Of a DNA stretch of 6,363 nucleotides, positions 1 to 5,348 are shown in pieces. Location of the stretch: the NCBI GenBank assembly GCA_003525525.1, contig DQED01000068.1, positions 1-6,363 of the forward strand, in the 5' to 3' direction. The position numbers and the translations under genes were made by a program. The notes under the pieces were generated by a model that was given only the letters and a program-made list of their open reading frames with translations, did no database searches and was not told where the DNA came from. How positions within the stretch are numbered: position 1 is the stretch's first letter; every line of letters starts with the position of its first letter. Source of the stretch: Desulfovibrio sp. (GTDB lineage Bacteria > Desulfobacterota > Desulfovibrionia > Desulfovibrionales > Desulfovibrionaceae).

Positions 1-411
1 CGCCTCACCGGCCCGCCCGAAGCCGCCGTGGACCGCGTGGAGCTCTCGCGCGAGACGCCTTTGCCGCAAACGCCGCCCGCGCTCGCGTACTCCCGCGTGA
101 GTCCGGGCCGCTACGCCCTGGACCTGCCCGAAGGCGGCGGCAGGACGCTGGTTTTCGCCGAGGCCTTCCACCCGGGCTGGAAACTGCGCCTGGCCGACGG
201 CCGGGAGGTCGCGCCGCTTAAGGGATACGGCTTTCTCGACGCCTTCCCCCTGCCGTCCGGGGCGAAAGGGCCGGCGACGCTCGTTTTCCGCGACGAAGCG
301 GTCATGGAGCGCATGCTGCCCGTCGTACGCGCGGCCTGGGCCGTCCTGGCGCTGACTTGCGCCGCATTGCTTGCGCCCTGGCCCGGAAAACGGGCGCGGG
401 GCAAGGATTGA
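1..411 (+). CDS. C-terminal end of a large membrane protein, GT-C / YfhO-like (5' end outside window)
   Basis: The frame is open from the first base and ends at TGA 409-411, giving the last 136 residues of a longer protein. A beta-rich, probably extracytoplasmic stretch comes first, containing the segment FAEAFHPGWKLRLADG followed by a GYGFLDAF-like turn. It resembles the C-terminal domain of YfhO and related GT-C membrane glycosyltransferases, where a 'hydrophobic-x-E-x-x-x-PGW' motif is followed by a short 'lpaG..tv.f.y' strand. After this comes one hydrophobic segment (about residues 108-127, VVRAAWAVLALTCAALLAPW) and a short basic tail, which fits a last transmembrane helix with a cytoplasmic end. 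The GT-C assignment is inferred from this tail alone, and the catalytic part is not in the window. The position just before a prenyl-phosphate-pentose synthase suggests it could use a polyprenyl-phosphate sugar donor. It could equally be an unrelated multi-pass membrane protein. Confidence 0.6.
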   Translation, partial: RLTGPPEAAVDRVELSRETPLPQTPPALAYSRVSPGRYALDLPEGGGRTLVFAEAFHPGWKLRLADGREVAPLKGYGFLDAFPLPSGAKGPATLVFRDEAVMERMLPVVRAAWAVLALTCAALLAPWPGKRARGKD

Positions 412-463
412 ACCACCGGAGCAACCCGGCTATGGTGACGCCGCCCGCCGGCCGATCCTGGCC

Positions 464-475
464 GGGGAGCCGGAG
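464..475 (+). promoter_or_regulatory. Candidate ribosome binding site(s) for the UbiA-family gene
   Basis: Two purine runs, GGGGAG at 464-469 and GGAG at 472-475, lie 10 and 4 nt before the ATG at 480. They support that ATG over the in-frame ATG at 432, whose upstream sequence has only a GGAG about 10 nt away and would add a Pro/Ser/Arg-rich leader with no family resemblance. Confidence 0.45.
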
Positions 476-479
476 CAGT

Positions 480-1388
480 ATGGAACAACGTCCCTCGCGC
501 CTGGCGTCCTGCCTGAGGCTTGCCAGGCCGCACCAGTACGTCAAGAACGCCTTCGTCTTTCTGCCGCTTTTCTTCGGCTGGAAGCTGGCCGGTCCCGCCG
601 CCCTGCCCCGGGCGGTGCTGGCCTTTGCCGCCTTCTGCCTGACCGCCAGCGCCGTCTATGCCGTAAACGACCTGAAAGACATGGACGAGGACCGCGCCCA
701 CCCCTCCAAACGCACCCGCCCGCTGGCCAGCGGCGCGCTCTTTCCGGCCGAGGCCGTGCTTTTCGCCGCCCTGCTCCTGGCCGGAGCCGGCTTTCTTTCC
801 CTGACGCTCGGGTCCATTCCCTTCGCCGGCATCCTGGGCGCGTACCTCGCCATCAACCTGCTCTACAGCTTCGCGCTCAAGCACAAGGCATTGGTCGACA
901 TCGGCTGCATCGCCGTGGGCTTCGTGCTGCGCGTGTTCGCGGGAGGGGTGGTCACGGGCATCACGCCGAGCCACTGGATCGTGCTCATGACGTTTCTGCT
1001 GGCGCTTTTCCTCGGCTTCGCCAAGCGCCGCGACGACCTGCTCCTTTCCGCCGCGGGCTGCGAGAAAACGCGCCGCTCGCTCGACGGCTACAACCTGGAG
1101 TTCGTTTCGGCGTCCATGATGATCATGGCCGCCGTGGTCATCGTCAGCTACATCCTCTACACGGTCTCGCCGGAAGTCATTGCCAAGCACGGCTCGGACA
1201 AGTTGTACCTGACCGCGATTTTCGTCATCATGGGCGTGCTGCGCTACTTGCAGATCACGCTCGTCGAGTGCAAAAGCGGTTCGCCGACGCTGGTGCTGCT
1301 GCGCGACGGCTTCATCCAGGCCTCGATCCTGCTGTGGATCCTCAGCTGCTACTGCATCCTCTATCTGGAGCACGCCGGTCGCCCATGA
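480..1388 (+). CDS. UbiA-family polyprenyl-phosphate phosphoribosyltransferase (DPPR synthase-like)
   Basis: This 302-residue integral membrane protein belongs to the UbiA prenyltransferase superfamily. It most resembles decaprenyl-phosphate phosphoribosyltransferase (Rv3806c type), which transfers 5-phosphoribose from PRPP to a polyprenyl phosphate. The N-terminal RPHQYVKNAFVFLPLFF (residues 16-32) is typical of this subgroup. The first Asp-rich motif is N63-D64-x-x-D67-x-x-x-D71, followed by HPSKRTRPLASG. The second motif is AKRRDDL (181-187), with the KRR-acid form of DPPR synthases rather than the D-x-x-x-D of quinone-type UbiA proteins, and then a Y204-N205 motif. About eight or nine hydrophobic segments are visible. 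I chose the ATG at 480 because residue 1 then lies just before the conserved region. The stop overlaps the next gene's start as ATGA (1385-1388), which indicates translational coupling. The prenyl chain length and the later phosphatase are not shown here. Confidence 0.88.
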   Translation: MEQRPSRLASCLRLARPHQYVKNAFVFLPLFFGWKLAGPAALPRAVLAFAAFCLTASAVYAVNDLKDMDEDRAHPSKRTRPLASGALFPAEAVLFAALLLAGAGFLSLTLGSIPFAGILGAYLAINLLYSFALKHKALVDIGCIAVGFVLRVFAGGVVTGITPSHWIVLMTFLLALFLGFAKRRDDLLLSAAGCEKTRRSLDGYNLEFVSASMMIMAAVVIVSYILYTVSPEVIAKHGSDKLYLTAIFVIMGVLRYLQITLVECKSGSPTLVLLRDGFIQASILLWILSCYCILYLEHAGRP

Positions 1389-3592
1389 AAAAGATCATGC
1401 TGTTCTACCCGCCGGGCCGGTTCTACCAGCGCGGCGAGGACCGCTCCCAGGGCAACGTGGAACAGTCCACGGCCACGTCCATGCGCGCGCCAAACGATCT
1501 TGGCTACGCCGCGGCCACGCTCAAAAAGGAAGGCTTCGCCGTCTTCTTGCGCGACTACCAGACCGAACGCGCCGCCCCGGCCGACCTTTTCGCCGACTTC
1601 GACCGCGAGGCCCCGGACGGCATCTTCGTCAGCATCACCAATTCCACCATCTTCGACGACCTCCACCTCGTGCGGGAGCTTGCGGCCAGAAAGCCGGGCC
1701 TTTGCGTCATGCTCAAGGGCGCGATCTTCTTCGCTCCGGACGCGGCGCTGCTTGACCAGCTCGACCTTACGGACGTCACCTACCTGATCGGCCTGGAATC
1801 GGACTTCATCGTGGGCAAACTCGCGGCCGCGCATTTCGGCGACCCCGCCGCCGTGTCCGCAATCCGAGGCATCCTCTACAGGAAGGACGGCGTCTGGACC
1901 CCCACGGACTTCGCCTCCTGGGAAACCGACCTGGACAGCCTGCCCTTTCCCGACAGGAGCCTGATCCAAAACGCCCTCTACGCCCGCCCCGACACCGGCG
2001 AGCCCCAAGCGACCATCGCCACCTCGCGCGGCTGTCCCTCGGCCTGCATCTTCTGCATGACGCCGAAGATCTCGGGCAAAAGGCTGCGCCTGCGTTCTCC
2101 GGAAAACATCCTGGCGGAACTTTCCGAATGCTACTTCACCCACGGCATCCGCGACTTCTTCTTCAAGTCCGACACCTTCACCTTCGATGCCGATTGGACC
2201 GCCGCCGTGTGCCGGGCCATCCTCGATTCGCCGCTTGCCGGGAAAATCCGCTGGGTCGCCAACTCCAAGGTCAAGCCGCTCACGCGCGAGACGCTTTTCC
2301 TCATGAAAAAGGCCGGTTGCTGGCTCGTGGCTTTCGGCTACGAATCGGGCAGCCCGGAAACGCTTTCGCGCATCCGCAAGCACACCACCGTGGAAGACAA
2401 CCTCCAGGCCACGAAATGGGCCAAGGAGGCGGGGCTTCTCACTTTCGGCTTCTTCCTCGTCGGCCTGCCCTGGGAGGGCCGCGAGCACCTCGAAGCCACG
2501 CGCAAGCACATCTTCGCGCTCGACAACGATTTCCTGGAACTGCACATCGCCATTCCCTATTACGGCACGCGCCTCAACGAAATCGCGCGCGAGGAAGGCC
2601 TGCTCCCCGGCACGGTGCTCGGCAAGGACTACTTCAACGCGCCGACCGTGGGCACGACGCGGCTTTCCATGGCGGAGATCGAGGCCTTCCGCAAAAAAAC
2701 GCTGCTCGATTTCCACCTGCGCCCGTCCTACATCGGCAGAAAGCTCCTCCAGGCCGGCGGCAACCCGAAAATTCTCGCCAACTACGCCCGCTTCGGCCTG
2801 CGGTTGCTCAAAAACACGCTGCTGCCCCCGAAAAAACGCCGCGTCGCCGCCGACGCTCCGCCCCACGTCCTCATCCTCGGCGCGGCCTCTGACATCGCCC
2901 TGGCCCTGGCCAGGGAACTCGCGCACCAGGACGCCGCACGCCTCACCCTCGCCTCGCGCGACCTCGCGCGCCTGGAAGAAGCGGCCACGGACATCCGCGC
3001 CGCCTTCGAAACGCCCGTTGCCGTGCGCGCCTTCGACGCCCTGGATTTCGCCGGCCACCAGGCGTTCTACGACGCCCTCGACCCGGCCCCGGACATCGTG
3101 GTCACGGCCTTCGGGCTCTATCCCGACCAGCAGGCCGGACAGCGCGATTTCGCCCTGGCCAAGGCGACCCTCGACGTGAACCTGACCGGCGCGGTCTCCA
3201 TCCTCGAAATCGCCGCCCGGGACATGGAGGCGCGCGGCCACGGGACCATCGTCGGCATCTCCTCGCCCGCCGGCGACCGCGGCCGCAAAAGCAACTATCT
3301 CTACGGCGCGGCCAAGGCCGGGCTCACCGCCTACCTCTCCGGCCTGCGCCACAGGCTGGCCAAATCCGGCGTGCGCGTCGTCACCGTGCTGCCCGGCTGG
3401 GCCAAAACGCGCATGACCGCCGCCGCGCCAACGCCCCAATTCCTCACCGCCACGCCCGCGCGCGTGGCCGCCGACATCCGAAACGCCGTTCTGCGCGGCA
3501 AGGCCGTGGTCTACACCCCCTGGTTCTGGCGGCCCATCATGTGCCTCGTGCGCGCGCTGCCCGAAAAACTCTTCACGAAAACGAATCTCTAA
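1385..3592 (+). CDS. Radical SAM enzyme fused to a DprE2-like short-chain dehydrogenase/reductase
   Basis: One uninterrupted 735-residue frame holds two enzymes. Residues 1 to about 170 form an N-terminal Rossmann-like domain of the kind found in 'B12-binding' radical SAM proteins, but the cobalamin D-x-H-x-x-G motif is absent (DYQTER at 57-62). Residues about 205-420 are the radical SAM core: TSRGCPSACIFC with C217, C221 and C224 for the 4Fe-4S cluster, KSDTFTFD (261-268), FGYESGSPETL (317-327) and GLPWEG (360-365). After a basic linker (about 475-492) comes an SDR domain: LGAASDIA (498-505), TAFGLYPD, DVNLTG, S627, Y640 and K644 (YGAAK). Its end (VVYTPWFWRPIMCLVRALP) resembles the C-terminus of mycobacterial DprE2 (Rv3791), which reduces decaprenylphosphoryl-2-keto-pentose to the arabinose form. 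The radical SAM part may replace the DprE1 oxidation step; that is inference. Translation is coupled to the preceding gene by the ATGA overlap, and the SD is weak (GGAG 1367-1370). Confidence 0.9.
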   Translation: MKKIMLFYPPGRFYQRGEDRSQGNVEQSTATSMRAPNDLGYAAATLKKEGFAVFLRDYQTERAAPADLFADFDREAPDGIFVSITNSTIFDDLHLVRELAARKPGLCVMLKGAIFFAPDAALLDQLDLTDVTYLIGLESDFIVGKLAAAHFGDPAAVSAIRGILYRKDGVWTPTDFASWETDLDSLPFPDRSLIQNALYARPDTGEPQATIATSRGCPSACIFCMTPKISGKRLRLRSPENILAELSECYFTHGIRDFFFKSDTFTFDADWTAAVCRAILDSPLAGKIRWVANSKVKPLTRETLFLMKKAGCWLVAFGYESGSPETLSRIRKHTTVEDNLQATKWAKEAGLLTFGFFLVGLPWEGREHLEATRKHIFALDNDFLELHIAIPYYGTRLNEIAREEGLLPGTVLGKDYFNAPTVGTTRLSMAEIEAFRKKTLLDFHLRPSYIGRKLLQAGGNPKILANYARFGLRLLKNTLLPPKKRRVAADAPPHVLILGAASDIALALARELAHQDAARLTLASRDLARLEEAATDIRAAFETPVAVRAFDALDFAGHQAFYDALDPAPDIVVTAFGLYPDQQAGQRDFALAKATLDVNLTGAVSILEIAARDMEARGHGTIVGISSPAGDRGRKSNYLYGAAKAGLTAYLSGLRHRLAKSGVRVVTVLPGWAKTRMTAAAPTPQFLTATPARVAADIRNAVLRGKAVVYTPWFWRPIMCLVRALPEKLFTKTNL

Positions 3593-4765
3593 ATGAAAAT
3601 CCTCTTCCTCAATCACAATCCCGAGGGCTACGGCACCTATTTCCGCTGCTACCACCTGGCCCGGCACCTCGCCGCGCGCGGCCACGAAGTGACGCTCCTT
3701 TGCGCCTCGCGCGAGCCCACGCTCTCCATTCGCGACCGCAAGGAAGGCAACCTCACCATCCGCATCCTGCCGCGCGTCAACCTCGCCACCTACCATACCG
3801 GCCACACCCTGCGCATGTTTTTAAACGCCCGGGAATGCCTCACGCAGAAGATGGACATCCTGCACGCCTTCGCCTTTCCGCTGCACCCCATCAGCCTGCC
3901 GACGCTTCTGACCTCCCTCGCCCGGCCCAAGGTGAAAATCGTCCTCGACCACGACGACATGTGGAAAGGCGGCTTCACCCTGCACCACCCCGCGCCCGTG
4001 CGCGCCGTCTACGACTTCACCGAGGACAAGCTGCCCGCCCACGCCGACATGGCCACGGCCGCAAGCGCCATCCTCATGCAGAAATTCCGCGACGCCGGCC
4101 TGCCCGAGGAAAAGATCCACTACATCCCCAACTGCCCCACCGTCTCCGCCGCCATGCCGGACAAGCTCGATGCGCGCGCCGCCCTGGGACTGCCCCCGGA
4201 CGCCAAAATGGTCCTCTCCATGGGCCACACCTACACCGAATCGCTCTTCGCGCTCCTCGACGCCTACGCCACGGCGCGGCAGTCCATCCCGGACCTCAAA
4301 CTCTACTTCCTGGGCAAGCTCCACATCTCCGACGCCTTCAAGGCCCGCATGGCCGCCTACGAGGAGCGCTTCGCCCCGGATATCGTCAAGGTCGGCGAGA
4401 AACCCTCCAGCGAAGTGCCGACCTACCTCGCCGCCGCCGACGCGCTGCTTCTGCCCATGGATGACGACCCCATCGAAAAAGCCCGCTTCCCCATCCGCTT
4501 CGGCGACTACCTCGCCTCGGGCGTGCCCGTCGTCTCCAACGCCGTGGGCGAAATCAAACGCATCATGGAAACCCGCGACTGCGGCTACACCGCCCCGGTC
4601 GACGACCCCGCCGCCTTCGGCCAGGCCATCGTCACCGCCCTGACCGATACGGCCGGCCGCCAACGCAAACTCGACAACGCGCACACGCTCATCGCCGAGG
4701 AACTCAACTGGCCCGCCGTGGCCGCGCGGTTGGAAGCGATCTACGAGCAGACGTTGGCGGGATAG
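3593..4765 (+). CDS. Glycosyltransferase, GT4-like (GT-B fold)
   Basis: This 390-residue protein looks like a cytoplasmic retaining glycosyltransferase of the GT4/'group 1' kind. The N-terminus MKILFLNHNPEGYGTYFRCYHLARHLAARG (here residues 1-30) has the usual first beta-strand, glycine loop and 'LA..L..RGHEV' helix. VLDHDDMW (117-124) lies near the inter-domain part of the N-domain. KVGEKPSSEVPTYLAAADALLLP is the typical 'v.f.G.v...e.p.yla.aDv.llP' strand. The donor-binding region is FGDYLASGVPVVSNAVGEI (303-321), with D305 where many GT4 enzymes have the second Glu of E-x7-E. The acceptor and sugar donor cannot be read from sequence. The ATG follows the previous gene's TAA with no spacer and no recognisable Shine-Dalgarno sequence, so translation probably depends on coupling. 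The context suggests it builds the same glycan that receives the prenyl-linked pentose. Confidence 0.85.
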   Translation: MKILFLNHNPEGYGTYFRCYHLARHLAARGHEVTLLCASREPTLSIRDRKEGNLTIRILPRVNLATYHTGHTLRMFLNARECLTQKMDILHAFAFPLHPISLPTLLTSLARPKVKIVLDHDDMWKGGFTLHHPAPVRAVYDFTEDKLPAHADMATAASAILMQKFRDAGLPEEKIHYIPNCPTVSAAMPDKLDARAALGLPPDAKMVLSMGHTYTESLFALLDAYATARQSIPDLKLYFLGKLHISDAFKARMAAYEERFAPDIVKVGEKPSSEVPTYLAAADALLLPMDDDPIEKARFPIRFGDYLASGVPVVSNAVGEIKRIMETRDCGYTAPVDDPAAFGQAIVTALTDTAGRQRKLDNAHTLIAEELNWPAVAARLEAIYEQTLAG

Positions 4766-4831
4766 GGAGAGGGAGAGGGGGCGATGACGAGAGGGATGGA
4801 GAAGGGGAGTGGGAAGAGGGAAGAGGGAAGA
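4764..4831 (+). repeat. G/A-rich tract with short tandem repeats after the glycosyltransferase stop
   Basis: From the stop codon to the start of the palindromic repeat, about 93% of bases on the plus strand are purines (5 pyrimidines in 4764-4830). It includes two GGGAGA units (4765-4776) and three perfect tandem copies of GGGAAGA (4811-4831). The third copy overlaps the repeat boundary. Purine-strand tracts of this sort can affect transcript release or form unusual DNA structures; no function is shown here. Confidence 0.8.
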
Positions 4832-4878
4832 TGCCTCCGGCGGCCAGGAGGGGGTGACCCCCTCCTGGACCTCCTCGA
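4818..4878 (+). repeat. Left copy of a 61-bp inverted repeat with internal palindrome
   Basis: This segment matches the reverse complement of 5218-5278 over 61 bp with two mismatches, and over the inner 49 bp (4830-4878) with one. It contains GATGCCTCCGGCGGCC, then a 12-bp perfect palindrome arm at 4844-4855 pairing with 4857-4868 around a single G, then CTCCTCGA. Seen from the glycosyltransferase gene it lies 3' of the stop, so the stem could end or stabilise its mRNA. No T-run follows, so it is not a classical intrinsic terminator. From memory, repeats of this style recur downstream of genes in Desulfovibrio genomes; I could not verify that here. Confidence 0.88.
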
Positions 4879-4928
4879 TGGGGATTGGGAAAGCGGATGG
4901 AAGCGTGGTCGTGGGCGGGTGTGCGTCG

Positions 4929-4997
4929 GCGAGGCCGGAATCGGGGCGGCGATGCCGTCGCTGCGCTCCTGGCTCGCCGCCCCGATTCCGGCCTCGC
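4929..4997. repeat. 24-bp perfect inverted repeat with 21-nt loop
   Basis: Positions 4929-4952 are the exact reverse complement of 4974-4997. The arms contain GAGGCCGGAATCGGGGC and its complement, and the 21-nt spacer is 4953-4973. As RNA this would be a very stable hairpin in either orientation. No T-run follows on either strand. It may be a REP-like unit, a protein-binding site or part of a transcription end region. Confidence 0.9.
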
Positions 4998-5004
4998 AGG
5001 CCCG

Positions 5005-5021
5005 TCGCCCCTTCGGGGCGA
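5005..5021. repeat. Small GC hairpin (7-bp stem)
   Basis: TCGCCCC at 5005-5011 pairs with GGGGCGA at 5015-5021 around TTC. It stands 8 nt after the 24-bp inverted repeat and just before the AT-rich patch. On the plus strand only GTTTG follows, a poor U-tract, so I do not call it a terminator. Confidence 0.75.
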
Positions 5022-5039
5022 GTTTGAAGGAATTTAACT

Positions 5040-5068
5040 TTGAAAGCCTCTTAAAGACTTCTTAAAAT
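5040..5068 (+). promoter_or_regulatory. Probable sigma70-type promoter inside the intergenic repeat region
   Basis: TTGAAA (5040-5045, 5 of 6 to TTGACA) and TAAAAT (5063-5068, 5 of 6 to TATAAT) are separated by exactly 17 nt. The patch at about 5021-5068 is strikingly AT-rich against its GC-rich surroundings. A start near 5075 would transcribe straight into the 72-nt hairpin at 5092-5163, with no credible gene downstream on this strand, and on toward the antisense strand of the cupin gene. Function is inferred from consensus and spacing only. Confidence 0.45.
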
Positions 5069-5083
5069 GCGGCGCTTCGCCGC
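5069..5083 (-). terminator. Small hairpin followed by a short T-run on the minus strand (weak terminator candidate)
   Basis: GCGGCG (5069-5074) pairs with CGCCGC (5078-5083) around a 3-nt loop. Read on the minus strand, the stem is followed by ATTTTAAG, so it could end transcription coming from the cupin operon. The stem is only 6 bp and the T-run short. On the plus strand the same hairpin overlaps the expected start of a transcript from the promoter at 5040-5068. Confidence 0.3.
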
Positions 5084-5091
5084 TGGCGCCC

Positions 5092-5163
5092 GTGGTCGCG
5101 TAAATGGGGGCAACGTGCTGGCCGGCTTTGCGGCCTGCGGGTTGCCCCCATTTACGCGACCAC
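5092..5163. repeat. 72-nt hairpin with perfect 23-bp stem; candidate small RNA or site
   Basis: Positions 5092-5114 (GTGGTCGCGTAAATGGGGGC then AAC) are the exact reverse complement of 5141-5163. The loop (5115-5140) can itself pair: GC-T-GGCCG at 5117-5124 with CGGCC-T-GC at 5131-5138, with one T-T mismatch, which makes one long rod. It begins about 17 nt after the likely start point of the promoter at 5040-5068. It could be a structured RNA, a REP-like unit or a mobile-element remnant. It codes for nothing recognisable. Confidence 0.85.
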
Positions 5164-5217
5164 ATGGTCCACCGCCCCGCCGCTTGCCGTTCCCGACCTC
5201 CCTCCCATCCGCTCCCG

Positions 5218-5278
5218 TCGAGGAGGTCCAGGAGGGGGGCACCCCCTCCTGGCCGCCGGAGGCATCTTCACTCTTCCC
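5218..5278 (-). repeat. Right copy of the 61-bp inverted repeat with internal palindrome
   Basis: This is the reverse-complement partner of 4818-4878 (two mismatches in 61 bp). The palindrome arms here are 5228-5238 and 5242-5252 (11 bp, loop GCA); the single difference in the inner 49 bp lies at the palindrome centre. It stands in the same orientation relative to the cupin gene as the left copy does to the glycosyltransferase gene: stop codon, G/A-rich tract, GATGCCTCC, palindrome. It may therefore act as a 3'-end element of the minus-strand operon. Confidence 0.88.
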
Positions 5279-5348
5279 TTCTTCTCTCCCCCACTCCCAC
5301 TCTCACTCCCACTTCCATTCCTCCCTCCGCTCCTACTCCCATTCCCTT
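5265..5348 (-). repeat. C/T-rich tract with degenerate hexanucleotide tandem repeat overlapping the cupin gene's 3' end
   Basis: About 89% of plus-strand bases here are pyrimidines. From 5293 to 5346 there are nine 6-bp units of consensus ACTCCC (some ACTCTC, ACTTCC, ATTCCC, GCTCCT), and the interrupting purines recur every 6 bases. The last units encode the final residues of the cupin (REWE) and its TAG stop at 5333-5335. Gain or loss of units would stay in frame but could move the stop codon. Confidence 0.8.

Larger units (their letters stand above)
4766..5332. other. Non-coding gap between convergent genes, densely packed with inverted repeats
   Basis: No credible gene is present. Short frames here are Ser/Pro/Arg-rich translations of repeats. 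The gap is nearly mirror-symmetric. On the left, a G/A-rich tract follows the TAG of the glycosyltransferase gene; on the right, the complementary C/T-rich tract precedes the stop of the cupin gene. Each tract leads into a copy of the same palindromic repeat. The centre holds four further hairpins and an AT-rich patch with a promoter-like sequence. Confidence 0.85.

Noticed and set aside
357..479. Earlier starts for the UbiA-family gene (357 or 432)
   Set aside because: They add residues with no transmembrane or family character; 357 would overlap the preceding gene, and the purine runs at 464-475 favour 480.
111..1373. A 420-residue open frame on the minus strand opposite the UbiA gene
   Set aside because: Low-complexity His/Asp/Arg/Gln-rich translation, no recognisable domain, and no fit with the well-supported plus-strand membrane protein.
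371..1384. Upstream extension of the radical SAM gene through the whole UbiA gene in another frame
   Set aside because: The extension is Arg/Pro/Gly-rich shadow sequence. The ATGA overlap at 1385 and the normal MKKIMLFYPPG start fit a coupled gene start.
2819..2880. Possibility that the radical SAM and SDR parts are two genes separated by a missed stop
   Set aside because: The frame is continuous through a basic linker with no Met codon and no ribosome binding site near the SDR start, so a single fused product is the direct reading. A sequencing error that removes a stop cannot be excluded from the sequence alone.
1361..3805. An 814-residue open frame on the minus strand opposite the radical SAM-SDR gene
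   Set aside because: It is a by-product of GC-rich codon use on the opposite strand: Gly/Glu/Arg/Val-rich, no family motifs, and fully covered by a gene with clear domains.
5092..5163. Integron attC site or retron-like structure
   Set aside because: The ends flanking the loop do not match the RYYYAAC / GTTRRRY core sites of attC, and no integrase or reverse transcriptase is in the window.
4818..5278. Complete insertion sequence
   Set aside because: No transposase frame lies between the repeats and no clear target duplication is visible. A non-autonomous element remains possible and is noted as a finding.
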